Source of the DNA: Leptospira bandrabouensis
Lineage (GTDB): Bacteria > Spirochaetota > Leptospiria > Leptospirales > Leptospiraceae
Length of the DNA: 64,000 nt
Reading direction: 5' to 3'
Assembly (NCBI RefSeq): GCF_004770905.1
Contig: NZ_RQHT01000014.1
Location: forward strand, 1,054,001 to 1,118,000
Under the pieces are notes generated by a model. The model was not told where the DNA came from and ran no database searches. It saw only the letters and a program-made list of their open reading frames with translations. Of this stretch, positions 46,908 to 56,296 are shown piece after piece; position 1 is the stretch's first letter, and each line of letters opens with the position of its first letter. The position numbers and the translations under genes are program-made.

Positions 46908-48599
46908 ATGAATCGTTTGAAAACTTTAATTGCACTACTTGCTTTCACAAGTTTCGCCTTTGGGAATTGTAAACCTGCCCATAAAGGTGAAAAAATCAGT
47001 GATCTCGTTTTATATTATCTTCTATTTTTAGCATTATCCAACGGTTCTGAAGAGAATTGTTCCTTTTCTCCTAGTTCTAACGATCCGCTTTATGGGGACG
47101 AATGGCACCTAAAAAATATTGGCCAATTTGGTGGTACTGTTGGTGAAGATGCAAACGTCAGTCCATTATGGGATCAGGATATCTCCGGCAATCGTGTGAT
47201 TGTCAGTGTGGTAGATGATGGGTTGGATATTAAACATGAAGACTTAGTTCAGAATATTTCGGTAACGGCTCGTGGATTAAATCTCTTAAATGGAACCATT
47301 TATCCAACGCATTCCTATTCCAATAGTTTTCACGGTTCTGCAGTAGGGGGAGTGATTGCTGCTCGCGGTGGCAATAATCTCGGTGTTAGAGGAGCAGCAC
47401 CTTGTTCTAAGTTAGTTGGTGTCAATATACTGGAAAAGTCCACCATCTATACTTCTGATGAATACCGAGCAATGGTAAATGAATCAGCAAGGGTTTCTAT
47501 ATCCAATAACAGTTGGGGTTCTCCTGATAATTATGGATGGCTTTGGCCTTCCAGTGCACTTTGGCAACAAGGTGTAAACGAAGGAATCAGCAAGGGAAAA
47601 TCAGGAAAGGGAACTGTTTATGTATGGGCAGCGGGAAATGGTGCCTTTAGAAATACAATAGCTTCTCCACTTTTATTCGATAACGCCAACTATGATGGTC
47701 AAGCCAACTATTATGGTGTGATGGCCATTGGTGGTATTGGTCAAAATGGAAAAAAGGCGGCCTACTCCGAATCAGGTGCAAATCTATGGGTGGTTGCCCA
47801 TACACAAGGCAATGACGCCACAGCATATACAACTGCTATATCGACAACAGATGCCACAGGAGCCAATGGATTAAATGTAGGTGGTAGTTCAGGAGATTAT
47901 TCGTTAGGAAATTATACTAAAAAATTTAATGGAACTTCCTCTGCTACACCACTGGCTGCAGGTGTGGTTGCTCTATTGATTGGGAAATACCCCGATTTGA
48001 CCTGGCGTGATGTACGTGAGTTAGTTGCCTATAGTGCTAGAAAAAATGATGCGAGTGATGTAGACTGGAGTCTTAATTCTGCAGGATTAAATATTAACCA
48101 TAAGTATGGATTCGGTGCCGTCGATGCGGTCAGTTTATTGACAAAGGCAAAAACTTGGATACCAATAACAGCAGGACTCATTACTTATACTGCATCAGCA
48201 TTATCACCTAACACCTCTATTCCTGATAATGATCTTGTGACAGGGGCCACAGTAAATTACAATATTAGTAGTCCCATTAGTTATATTGAATATGTGGATG
48301 TAGAATTTACATCAAACCATACATACTTTCCAGAACTTCGCATTGAAATTACTTCTCCCAGTGGAACAAAAAGTGTCCTTTCCGAACCACATTATTGTGT
48401 TAATCCGTATAACAATACTACTTGTTCTTCTGGAAATACTTCCATCGCTTCCATGACAGGTTCTTCTACCTATCGATTTGGAGTGGCTCGCCATCTGGGA
48501 GAAAATCCGAATGGAATTTGGGTTCTCAAGGTATATGATGCCAGCGCCACTGACACGGGACAAATAAACTCAGTGCAATTACGTATTTATGGAAGGTAA
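46908..48599 (+). CDS. S8 subtilase lipoprotein with P-domain
   Basis: 563 residues. Signal peptide ending near FGNC, so possibly lipidated. The catalytic domain (about 75-420) shows Asp in SVVDDGLDIKHEDL, His in SFHGSAVGGVIA, the oxyanion Asn region and Ser in NGTSSATPLAAGVVAL. The C-terminal 140 residues are a kexin/furin-type P-domain (SIPDNDLVTGATVNYNI to GQINSVQLRIYG). Only about 50 residues separate the signal from the catalytic domain, too short for an I9 prodomain; a prodomain-like protein is encoded 4 bp downstream. Confidence 0.93.
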   Translation: MNRLKTLIALLAFTSFAFGNCKPAHKGEKISDLVLYYLLFLALSNGSEENCSFSPSSNDPLYGDEWHLKNIGQFGGTVGEDANVSPLWDQDISGNRVIVSVVDDGLDIKHEDLVQNISVTARGLNLLNGTIYPTHSYSNSFHGSAVGGVIAARGGNNLGVRGAAPCSKLVGVNILEKSTIYTSDEYRAMVNESARVSISNNSWGSPDNYGWLWPSSALWQQGVNEGISKGKSGKGTVYVWAAGNGAFRNTIASPLLFDNANYDGQANYYGVMAIGGIGQNGKKAAYSESGANLWVVAHTQGNDATAYTTAISTTDATGANGLNVGGSSGDYSLGNYTKKFNGTSSATPLAAGVVALLIGKYPDLTWRDVRELVAYSARKNDASDVDWSLNSAGLNINHKYGFGAVDAVSLLTKAKTWIPITAGLITYTASALSPNTSIPDNDLVTGATVNYNISSPISYIEYVDVEFTSNHTYFPELRIEITSPSGTKSVLSEPHYCVNPYNNTTCSSGNTSIASMTGSSTYRFGVARHLGENPNGIWVLKVYDASATDTGQINSVQLRIYGR

Positions 48600-48603
48600 A
48601 TTT

Positions 48604-49188
48604 ATGATTCCTAGTTTACGGTTAGTTTTTTCATTTCGTTTCACTTTGGTGACTCTTACCACAATCGTTTTTTTTACTTCATTAAATGCGGAACCTAAGG
48701 AACCACCTAGCTCCATTACCTTTAAAGAAGGTGGTGTCACAAAAACTTTTTATCTAAATCCGAACGTTGTCGCTGAATATGTAGACATAAAAGAAATTTC
48801 AAACTACCAACAGAAAAACCAAGGGAACCAAGGAATTAAATCTGGATGGAACATCCGCCCACAGGGAAAAGTTTTAAATCCAAAATCTAGTAAATCAGCA
48901 ATTCCTTTGAAAGTAACGGAAGTTTATTCCACAGGTGTCGGAACGGGACCAAATATTGTTTTGCCTGGCATTATCATTATTACTTTTTCTAGTGACCAAT
49001 CACAAACTTCTTTGGAAAAAATCGCAAACAAATATGGAATTCAAATTCTCGATCAATTGTCCCCCCGATTAGTTAGTTTTCAAACGGAACCAGGTTATTT
49101 GTCTATTCAAAAGGCAAATGAAATCCTTTCGGAGCCGAATGTATTGGAAGCTTATCCAGATATTGCATTGGAAAAAAGTTTAAAGTAA
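48604..49188 (+). CDS. Stand-alone subtilase prodomain (I9-like) protein
   Basis: 194 residues from the ATG at 48604 (GGAAGG 7 bp upstream). Signal peptide (LTTIVFFTSLNA). Residues about 115-190 have the pattern of a subtilase propeptide/I9 inhibitor: LPGIIIITFSS, SLEKIANKYGIQILDQL, LVSFQTEPGYLSIQKANEIL, EPNVLEAYPDIALEKS. In family members this domain folds the protease and then inhibits it. Here it is a separate gene directly after a protease lacking one, so it probably acts in trans. Function is inference; fold call moderately sure. Confidence 0.72.
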   Translation: MIPSLRLVFSFRFTLVTLTTIVFFTSLNAEPKEPPSSITFKEGGVTKTFYLNPNVVAEYVDIKEISNYQQKNQGNQGIKSGWNIRPQGKVLNPKSSKSAIPLKVTEVYSTGVGTGPNIVLPGIIIITFSSDQSQTSLEKIANKYGIQILDQLSPRLVSFQTEPGYLSIQKANEILSEPNVLEAYPDIALEKSLK

Positions 49189-49213
49189 TATTCGCATAAC
49201 GAAAATTAGGTTT

Positions 49214-50824
49214 TTACATCGCCAAATAAAAATACATTAGTTTTAGAATCTCATGTTTTCTCACTGGTTTGGGAAGATAAGATGTGATTCCTGCCAAAAA
49301 ACTTTTGCTAATATCTTCTTTCTGAACGTTTGCAGAAATAGCAATGATGGGAATTGAGTCGCTAGCTTTAATTTGATTGGCTACTTCGATCTTTCTTATT
49401 TCCCTAGTTGCTTCTAACCCATCCATTTCTGGCATTTGCATGTCCATTAAAATGATATCAAATTTTTGTGATTTATACTTTGTTATAGCTTCCTTTCCAT
49501 TATACGCAATGCTGATATTGATTGGATATTTACGAAAAAAAGTTTTGATGATAAATATATTTTCTTCGGAATCTTCAGCGAGCAGGATATTACAATTTGG
49601 AAAATTTTCAGGTTCTGGAAGTTCTAAATTGAGCCAATGTTTGTGTATGTCTGAGTTTCGTTTGATAAAACCTTCGTATGGAATTTCAAAAGAAAATTTA
49701 GAACCAATTCCCACATGGCTTACGACTGAAATTTCCCCTCCCATTAATTGGATTAACTTTTTTGTAATCGTTAATCCAAGGCCAGTTCCACCGTATTTCC
49801 TCGTAGTAGAGCTATCCACCTGTGTAAAACTCTCAAAAATAGAATCTAATTTTTCTCGAGGAATACCAATCCCTGTGTCCTCTACAGAGATAATTAGATT
49901 CTTTTTGTTTTCACCTAACGATGTATTTACGGATATTCTTCCACTTTCCGTAAATTTCATTGCATTACTTAGTAAATTGATTAGAACTTGTTGTAATCTA
50001 GTTGAGTCACCTGCAATACTTTCAGCTATTTCTTCATCTACGTTAAATTTTATATCAATGCCTTTTGTCTGGGCCTTCATATAAAACATGGAAACAGTAT
50101 CTTTCATTAAGTCCCGAATTGAAAAATGGATATGTTCCATTTCTAATTTTCCGGATTCAATTCGAGATAAATCGAGAATATCATTAATTATATTAAATAA
50201 TGCTTTTCCTGAATTTCGAAGAACCGTTAAATACTCTTTTTGTTCTTCTGTTAACTCTGTTTCATTTAAGGTGTCTGTCATTCCGAGGATTGCGTTTAAC
50301 GGAGTCCGAATTTCATGGCTCATCGAAGCTAAAAAATCGGTTTTAGCCTGTGATGCTTTTTGCGCTTCGATTTCTCTTTGGTTGGCCAAAGTCATTTTTT
50401 CTCGCAAAAGTTTTTCGCGTACCACTTGTTGCGAAACATCTGAAATTTGAATCATACAGAATGAATCAGTTTCATCTTCGATAGAAATTGGAATGATGTG
50501 TAAGTATTGATAAATACGATTTCCTATTTCTCGATTTTTTTCGTTATCATAAAGAGGAAAAGGAAATGGATTTAATGTATGAGTTAAAATAGAATACTGA
50601 GAAAAATCTAAACAAAGTTTGATAGATTTGAAGGTTCTTGTATTTATTAATTCAGGGAAAATATCTAAGAATGAAGCATTTATTAAATCCTTCTCTTTTA
50701 TTCCTGAACTTTTAATAAACCAACTATTTGTTAAAACGATATTTAGGTTTTTATCTAGAATGAGAATCCCTATTCCAGATTTCTTTATAATCGCTAGTAA
50801 GTGTTTTTCATTAAGAGAATTCAC
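49214..50824 (-). CDS. Hybrid sensor histidine kinase/response regulator
   Basis: 536 residues, no membrane segment. PAS domain (about 10-140; IIKKSGIGILILDKNLNIVL), HisKA with DFLASMSHEIRTPLNAILGM, HATPase with N-box NLLSNAMKFT, DTGIGIPREK and GTGLGLTITKKL. The C-terminal receiver domain has LLAEDSEEN and DIILMDMQMPEMDG (phosphoacceptor Asp). Last of a three-gene minus-strand operon with a CheC-type phosphatase and a single-domain response regulator; its start codon touches the CheC stop codon. Confidence 0.95.
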   Translation of the reverse strand: MNSLNEKHLLAIIKKSGIGILILDKNLNIVLTNSWFIKSSGIKEKDLINASFLDIFPELINTRTFKSIKLCLDFSQYSILTHTLNPFPFPLYDNEKNREIGNRIYQYLHIIPISIEDETDSFCMIQISDVSQQVVREKLLREKMTLANQREIEAQKASQAKTDFLASMSHEIRTPLNAILGMTDTLNETELTEEQKEYLTVLRNSGKALFNIINDILDLSRIESGKLEMEHIHFSIRDLMKDTVSMFYMKAQTKGIDIKFNVDEEIAESIAGDSTRLQQVLINLLSNAMKFTESGRISVNTSLGENKKNLIISVEDTGIGIPREKLDSIFESFTQVDSSTTRKYGGTGLGLTITKKLIQLMGGEISVVSHVGIGSKFSFEIPYEGFIKRNSDIHKHWLNLELPEPENFPNCNILLAEDSEENIFIIKTFFRKYPINISIAYNGKEAITKYKSQKFDIILMDMQMPEMDGLEATREIRKIEVANQIKASDSIPIIAISANVQKEDISKSFLAGITSYLPKPVRKHEILKLMYFYLAM

Positions 50825-51426
50825 TATTTCAGCTTTTCAATCAGTACTCTAGAAAGATTTTTAATGCTATCAAAGTTAAGAATGAAAAATATATAACCTT
50901 TAATATCCTTCCCACTCAGTTTATAATCGATAAAAACTAAGAGAATCGAATTGTCTGTTTTGGGATTTCGTCTGAGAAGTAATTCTTCATATTTCCCTGC
51001 AAAGAATTCTGGGATATGGGTTTCAATTTTATAATCAGACATCTTAGCTAAATTTGATAAAATAGCATTTAAAATAATGTTTCCAATTTCACTTAACGCA
51101 TCTTTTTCAAATTGTGAAACTTCGTTTAAGGCCACATAATCCTTCATCATCATTTTGACGATTTCTAAACTTGCACTTTTATGGAATAAAAGAAATGCAG
51201 ATCCGTCGCCGATTCCACCAACAAACTTTTGTTCAATGGTGCAAACATCTTGATTTGCTAGATATTCAATATTTTTCGCTTCTTCGGTTGTGATTAGTTT
51301 TAAACTTGGTACAGTGAGTAAAATTTCATCAGAAATCATTTCACTCATTAATTTTGCGGCACCGCCTAAACTAATATTGAATAATTCACATAAAGAATCT
51401 CGTTCTATTTCAGTTAGAAAATTCAT
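50824..51426 (-). CDS. CheC-type chemotaxis phosphatase
   Basis: 200 residues. Two copies of the CheC active-site pattern (ExxN with Pro about 23 residues on) are visible: SLCELFNISLGGAA...TVP and ALSEIGNIILNAI...HIP. The IGDGSAFLLF and LLVFIDYKLSG strands complete the fold. CheC dephosphorylates CheY-like receivers. The receiver gene lies 3 bp upstream, so that protein is the probable substrate. No methyl-accepting protein or CheA in the window. Confidence 0.9.
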   Translation of the reverse strand: MNFLTEIERDSLCELFNISLGGAAKLMSEMISDEILLTVPSLKLITTEEAKNIEYLANQDVCTIEQKFVGGIGDGSAFLLFHKSASLEIVKMMMKDYVALNEVSQFEKDALSEIGNIILNAILSNLAKMSDYKIETHIPEFFAGKYEELLLRRNPKTDNSILLVFIDYKLSGKDIKGYIFFILNFDSIKNLSRVLIEKLK

Positions 51427-51429
51427 ATT

Positions 51430-51789
51430 TTAATCCAAGAGGGGTATTATTTTTTCAGGGGTTACTGGTTTTTCAACAAAATCAATTCCAATGGTTTTCG
51501 CTCGATTTTTTATTGCATCTTGGATGTTTGCGGTAATCAAAACCACTTTTGTATTTTTGTAATTCTTTTTGAGATCTTCTGCTAAATCGAGTCCAGATAA
51601 GTTTCCTGGCATATTTTGGTCCAAAGTGAAAAAGTCGATGTCTTGGTGGCCCTTTAAAAGTGTTTTTGCATCATCTGCTGAACTTGCCTCTAAAATATCC
51701 CAATCAGGATTTTTTTCTAAAATAATTTTCCGAATCATTAAACGAGTTACTGTGCTATCGTCGACGATTAGCGCTTTTTTTTGTGACAT
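51430..51789 (-). CDS. Single-domain response regulator (CheY-like)
   Basis: 119 residues, only a receiver domain. Acidic pocket LIVDDS, phosphoacceptor Asp57 in FFTLDQNMPG, Thr in VLITAN and Lys in FVEKPVTP. No output domain, so it works by protein contact. First gene of the operon with a CheC phosphatase and a hybrid kinase, which could respectively remove and donate its phosphate. Confidence 0.95.
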   Translation of the reverse strand: MSQKKALIVDDSTVTRLMIRKIILEKNPDWDILEASSADDAKTLLKGHQDIDFFTLDQNMPGNLSGLDLAEDLKKNYKNTKVVLITANIQDAIKNRAKTIGIDFVEKPVTPEKIIPLLD

Positions 51790-51872
51790 ATGTATTGCCT
51801 TAATTCCGAACTAGTATATATATGAGATTGCACCTAATAATTGACGGAAAAAAAACAACTCTCCAGCCTTAT

Positions 51873-52370
51873 ATGCGATCCAAATATTATTTATTATTAT
51901 TTTTTTACCTTTTCAGCCTTTGTAAGTCGAATCAAAAAATTTGCGAAGGCGAAAATTGCAGGAATGGAAAATTCCATGTTACCTATGAAAATGGAGATCG
52001 TTTTGAAGGAGAATTTTTCGAAGATATCAAACATGGGAAAGGAATTTATTATTATTCTAATGGCGATATTTTTGAGGGTGAATACCAATTCGGTTATAAA
52101 GAAGGTTCCGGAATTTATAGTTATGCGAATGGAGACAAATTCATTGGATCTTATTCCAAAGGGAAACGGCAAGGTTTTGGAAAGTATATATATTCTGATG
52201 GCTTGATTTTGGAGGGTCATTGGGAAAATAATCACCTCCAGGGAAATGCAAAAATAGTAAATGCTAAGGGAAGTTTGGTGTTAGAGGGAATTTGGAAAGA
52301 TAGTCGGTGGATGGGAATTACACCGACCAATTCATCAATGAATGCTATCGAAATTTCGAATCCCGAGTGA
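51873..52370 (+). CDS. MORN-repeat lipoprotein
   Basis: 165 residues from the ATG at 51873, giving a signal peptide with lipobox LFSLC; an upstream in-frame ATG (51822) gives a less natural N-terminus. At least four MORN repeats of 23 residues follow: YENGDRFEGEFFEDIKHGKG, YSNGDIFEGEYQFGYKEGSG, YANGDKFIGSYSKGKRQGFG, YSDGLILEGHWENNHLQG. MORN repeats bind lipids or proteins. The 3' end overlaps the convergent metF by 36 bp. Confidence 0.88.
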   Translation: MRSKYYLLLFFYLFSLCKSNQKICEGENCRNGKFHVTYENGDRFEGEFFEDIKHGKGIYYYSNGDIFEGEYQFGYKEGSGIYSYANGDKFIGSYSKGKRQGFGKYIYSDGLILEGHWENNHLQGNAKIVNAKGSLVLEGIWKDSRWMGITPTNSSMNAIEISNPE

Positions 52371-53222
52371 CTCATATATTTTTCGAGTCGCCTTAGACTT
52401 GTTAAGCGTATACATATGAATTCCAGCAATTTTGTGATCTAACAAATCTCTGACTTGTTCCGTTGCCCAATGAATACCAACATTTTCTGCATAAACATCG
52501 TCTTCTGCACGAGAAAGGGAGTTTAACAATTTTGCAGGAAAATTTGTTCCAAGTGATAACTCTGCCATTCGAGCCATTCCTTTTCTGGAAGTAACCGGCA
52601 TAATTCCTGCAATGATTGGAACTTTGATACCTGCAATTTCACATCGTTCTACAAAATCATAAAAGTAGTTATTGTTAAAAAACATTTGGGTACAAATGTA
52701 ATCCGCACCTTGGTCAACTTTCCACTTTAAATATTCAATTTCCTTTAAACGATTAGGAGTGGATGGATGTCCTTCGGGAAAACCGGCAACACCAATCCCC
52801 ATTTGTGGAAATTCTTTTTTGATGAATCCAACTAATTCACCTGCAAAAGCAAATCCGTTTTCCGTTTTTTGAAATTCCGTTTGTCCTTTCGGAGGATCTC
52901 CACGAAGTGCCATGATATTGTGGATTCCACTTTTTTCGTATCGTTTCAGGATTTCTCGGATTTCCTCTTTGGTGGAACCTACACAGGTAAGATGACTAAC
53001 AATAGTTAGGCCGGTTTCTTCTTGGAGTTTAACCACTAAGTCATGTGTTAGGTCCCTCGTAGATCCTCCTGCCCCATAAGTGACACTTACATAGGCAGGA
53101 TTCATTTGGGACAATTTTTGTATGTTTCGGAACAAATCTTCTGAGGCTTCCTGATTTTTTGGAGGAAAAAATTCGAAGCTGATCGTGGTTTGTTTTTTAC
53201 CGAGAACCTGAGAAATATGCAT
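52335..53222 (-). CDS. metF: Methylenetetrahydrofolate reductase
   Basis: 295 residues, the bacterial MetF length. TISFEFFPPKN is the opening motif with the catalytic Glu. YVSVTYGAGGSTRD, HLTCVG, ALRGDPPKG and AGFPEGHP are the FAD and folate contacts, with ICTQMFFNN near the C-terminal part. It makes 5-methyl-THF for methionine synthesis and competes with ThyX (27156) for methylene-THF. Convergent overlap with the MORN gene. Confidence 0.97.
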   Translation of the reverse strand: MHISQVLGKKQTTISFEFFPPKNQEASEDLFRNIQKLSQMNPAYVSVTYGAGGSTRDLTHDLVVKLQEETGLTIVSHLTCVGSTKEEIREILKRYEKSGIHNIMALRGDPPKGQTEFQKTENGFAFAGELVGFIKKEFPQMGIGVAGFPEGHPSTPNRLKEIEYLKWKVDQGADYICTQMFFNNNYFYDFVERCEIAGIKVPIIAGIMPVTSRKGMARMAELSLGTNFPAKLLNSLSRAEDDVYAENVGIHWATEQVRDLLDHKIAGIHMYTLNKSKATRKIYESLGIRNFDSIH

Positions 53223-53234
53223 AAAACCTATCCT

Positions 53235-54050
53235 TTAAACAGGAATATTTTTCTCAAGCCCCTTGTTAGCCAAGAGCCAACCTTTTGATGCTTTTGTTTT
53301 CACGGCCAACCAGAGCGCAAATTTAGGAAACAAGGCTGGGAGGATCACGATTGAGGCTCGCAAATAGGAAGGCACCAATACTTCCCCTGGATTTTTTTTA
53401 ATGGCCGAAACAATGGCATCTGCTACTTGAGAAGGTTCGATCACAGGGGTAAAAATAGAAGGTTTAACACCGTCAATCATTCTTGTATTGACCATTGTTG
53501 GGCAAATCCAGCTAACACCGATTTGTGATTCATAAAGTTCCATTTTTAGGGCTTGGGAAAAACCAACCATAGCGTGTTTTGTTGCAGAATAAGTTACAGT
53601 TCCTTCCGTTCCAAATTTACCAGCAATACTTGCTAAATTGATGATGGCAGCTTCCTTTTGTTCCCGAAGGATTGGCAAGGAAAGATAAACCAACTTCATT
53701 GGTCCTGCTACATTAATTTGAATGGCTTTGTTCCAAACGGAAAAATCCTTTCCTTCATAGTATCCACTGGGCGCAATTCCTGCGTTGTTAATTAAAATTT
53801 GAAAAGTCAGTTTTTTCTTTTGGATTTGTTTAATGAGAGATTCGATTTCTGACTCTTTAGAAAGATCGCAAGCAAAGCCGTAGAATTTTCTTCCCTGTGA
53901 TTCCACTTTATTTTGAATCTCTTTTAATAAGGGCAATTTAACATCAACGCCGATGATATCATTTCCTTCTTTTGCTAAACGTTCCGCCGTTAAGGCGCCG
54001 ATTCCCATCCCACACCCAGTAATAAGTATTGTATTTCCCGATAGTTTCAT
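53235..54050 (-). CDS. Short-chain dehydrogenase/reductase
   Basis: 271 residues. Cofactor motif ITGCGMGIGALTAERLA, NNAG in LINNAGIAPSGYY, catalytic Ser in INLASIAGKFG and YSATK. A hydrophobic C-terminal stretch (ASIVILPALFPKFALWLAV) may attach it to the membrane, as in lipid-linked SDRs. Substrate unknown. Lies 12 bp upstream of metF on the same strand. Confidence 0.9.
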   Translation of the reverse strand: MKLSGNTILITGCGMGIGALTAERLAKEGNDIIGVDVKLPLLKEIQNKVESQGRKFYGFACDLSKESEIESLIKQIQKKKLTFQILINNAGIAPSGYYEGKDFSVWNKAIQINVAGPMKLVYLSLPILREQKEAAIINLASIAGKFGTEGTVTYSATKHAMVGFSQALKMELYESQIGVSWICPTMVNTRMIDGVKPSIFTPVIEPSQVADAIVSAIKKNPGEVLVPSYLRASIVILPALFPKFALWLAVKTKASKGWLLANKGLEKNIPV

Positions 54051-54109
54051 ATATTAAATCTAATGCTTTTTTTACTTTCGTCAATCCGAATCAAGAGAGA
54101 AATAGACAC

Positions 54110-54865
54110 ATGGAATATAGATTGTTAAAGTCGGAATTGGGCCACAGACTTCCCACCGTTACTTCGACGAATGAATGGATTCGAGATGTGTCCATTCCAT
54201 TTGGTTCGTGGGTGATTGCTGAGGAACAAACTGCGGGCAAGGGTCGTGGACAAAATGTTTGGCAATCGTTAGGCGAAGATCCTTTGATTTTTTCTGGAAA
54301 AATCCGGATTTCAGCCGCCGAAATATCACTTCCCTTATTATCGATTTTTGTTTCCTCTGCGGTATTAAAAACAATCTTCCATTTTTTTCCGGAACGGGAA
54401 GAAGATACAACAGTCAAGTGGCCCAATGATATTTATCGCGGTGACAAAAAAGTAGCAGGGATTTTGGTTCAGTCCGAGTTTACAAACGGAATTTTTGAAG
54501 TAGTGATTGGAATTGGACTTAATTTTTTTGGAAAAAATGTTCCTGAGATTTTGAAAGATAAAGCTACTTTTTTATGTGATACTCCACTAGAAGAGGGAGT
54601 TTTAGAACGTTTTGCAAATCAATTGATAGTAAATATCAACCAATCTGTAATTGCTCTCCTGGACCAAGGACAGATCTTAAAAGATTTAGTTTGGATTGAG
54701 GACCATTCCTTATTAAAACATAAAGTGATTGAAACCGAATGGCAATCGAGAATGGTACGTGGACGTGTTTTGGGAATTGATGAATTAGGATTCCTTCTCA
54801 TTATGACCGAAACCGGTGAAAAGATTGAACTCATGGATACTTCACCAAAATTTCGGATTATATAA
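54110..54865 (+). CDS. birA: Biotin--[acetyl-CoA-carboxylase] ligase
   Basis: 251 residues from the ATG at 54110. The biotinyl-AMP loop is AGKGRGQNVWQS (GRGRxG-type), followed by VKWPNDIYRGDKKVAGILV, the biotin-binding core. There is no N-terminal helix-turn-helix, so unlike E. coli BirA it is an enzyme only. The C-terminal SH3-like domain ends the protein. The coaX start abuts its stop. Confidence 0.93.
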   Translation: MEYRLLKSELGHRLPTVTSTNEWIRDVSIPFGSWVIAEEQTAGKGRGQNVWQSLGEDPLIFSGKIRISAAEISLPLLSIFVSSAVLKTIFHFFPEREEDTTVKWPNDIYRGDKKVAGILVQSEFTNGIFEVVIGIGLNFFGKNVPEILKDKATFLCDTPLEEGVLERFANQLIVNINQSVIALLDQGQILKDLVWIEDHSLLKHKVIETEWQSRMVRGRVLGIDELGFLLIMTETGEKIELMDTSPKFRII

Positions 54866-55657
54866 ATGTCAGAATCACCTTTGTTATTAGTTATCGATGT
54901 GGGAAATACAAACACTGTATTTGGTGTGTTCCGTGAGGGAGAAGAAACTCCAGACTTTCACAAAAGAACAGTGACAAGAAGAGATCGAACCTCTGATGAG
55001 TTAGGCCTTTTTTTAAAAGGTTTTTTGACCCAGGAAAATGTTAAAGCCGACCGTGTAAAAACTGCAATTTATTCAAGTGTAGTTCCATCACTCAATCCTA
55101 TCGTGGAACGAATGTTAGAAGATTGGTTTAGTGTCAACCCACTCCGAGTTCATTATCAAATGAAACTCAATTTTGGGATTAGTTATCCTCGCCCTTTTGA
55201 AATCGGGGCCGATCGATTGGTCAATGCTGCTTATTGCGCCAAAACATACCCCGGAAAAAAAGCAATCCTAGTGGATTTGGGAACAGCAACTACTTTCTGC
55301 GTAATCAGTGAAAAACCGGAATATGTGGGAGGAGTCATTGCACCGGGCTTAAAAATTTCTATGGATGCTTTAACAAGGAACACAGCACAACTTCCACCCA
55401 TTGTTTTTGGATCTCCCAAACGAGTATTAGGCGAATCAACGGTTGAGTCAATTCAGGCTGGTTTTTTCTTTGGTTGGATTGGTTTATTAAAAGAAATTGT
55501 TAGAGCCATAAAGGAAGAACATCCTGGTGATTACGTTGTGGTGGGAACTGGTGGCCTTGTCACTACCATCCACGCTTCGCATAACCAAGTGTTCGACGAA
55601 ATTGATCCAATGATGACTCTAAAAGGTTTAAAAATTTTGGCGGATTTAAATTCCTAA
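54866..55657 (+). CDS. coaX: Type III pantothenate kinase
   Basis: 263 residues, normal for CoaX. ASKHA phosphate-1 motif in [24 protein letters not shown] as the substrate motif, [12 protein letters not shown] and [11 protein letters not shown]. It phosphorylates pantothenate as the first step of CoA synthesis. birA-coaX is a common gene pair. Its end overlaps the convergent SGNH hydrolase gene by 12 bp. Confidence 0.97.
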   Translation: MSESPLLLVIDVGNTNTVFGVFREGEETPDFHKRTVTRRDRTSDELGLFLKGFLTQENVKADRVKTAIYSSVVPSLNPIVERMLEDWFSVNPLRVHYQMKLNFGISYPRPFEIGADRLVNAAYCAKTYPGKKAILVDLGTATTFCVISEKPEYVGGVIAPGLKISMDALTRNTAQLPPIVFGSPKRVLGESTVESIQAGFFFGWIGLLKEIVRAIKEEHPGDYVVVGTGGLVTTIHASHNQVFDEIDPMMTLKGLKILADLNS

Positions 55658-56296
55658 GATTTTTTTCTTATACGCCTCTCCCATAAGTTCATATCCAATT
55701 TGGTTGGGGTGAATGGGATCGGATACAGGATATAAGGGAACTTCCCCAGTGTAGGACTCAAATATAGATTCCATTTCAACATAGTCTAAATTGGATCTAT
55801 TTTCTTTCATTCTACGTATGGTTTCATTATTGGTTCGGATCGTTTCTCGAATCGAAGTCATTTTTGTAAGAGGAATTGTAGTTAGTAAAACTTTGGAAAT
55901 TTGTGAAGATTCCAAAAACTGTATGAGCTCAATGTTTCTAGACTCAAACCCACTGGTTCCATAAACCATTGCATCATTAGTTCCCAATTCAATGATCCAA
56001 AGATCGGTAGGAATTTCATTTAAGCGACTTTTGTTTTGTAACCAATCTTCAATTGTGTATCCAGCCACCGAGATATCTGTTACTTTATAACCCTGCGGTA
56101 GTTTTGTTTTAAGTCCGAATCCATCGGACCATTGCCCCAAAGAATCCCCAACGATTGTAATGCGACGTTCCATTGGAACTCCAGAGAGTAGAGTTAAATA
56201 TTGATTTGTTGGTTGTTTTGAATGATAACAACCTATCAAAAAAAATATGATAATGTTAAAGATTTGAAATTTTTTTTTAAGAACCAAGATGTTCAT
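55646..56296 (-). CDS. SGNH/GDSL-family hydrolase lipoprotein
   Basis: 216 residues. Signal peptide with lipobox FLIGC. Block I is [14 protein letters not shown] (Ser nucleophile), block [14 protein letters not shown] and block [15 protein letters not shown] (Asp/His), so the catalytic set is complete. Likely a surface esterase or acyl-sugar deacetylase. Overlaps the start of the preceding GT39 gene region by 4 bp, so the two are probably a sugar-transfer/deacylation pair; inference. Confidence 0.9.
   Translation of the reverse strand: MNILVLKKKFQIFNIIIFFLIGCYHSKQPTNQYLTLLSGVPMERRITIVGDSLGQWSDGFGLKTKLPQGYKVTDISVAGYTIEDWLQNKSRLNEIPTDLWIIELGTNDAMVYGTSGFESRNIELIQFLESSQISKVLLTTIPLTKMTSIRETIRTNNETIRRMKENRSNLDYVEMESIFESYTGEVPLYPVSDPIHPNQIGYELMGEAYKKKILGI

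Noticed and set aside
49377..50084. 235-residue plus-strand ORF opposite the hybrid kinase
   Set aside because: Antisense of well-conserved HATPase and receiver coding sequence; no recognisable domain.
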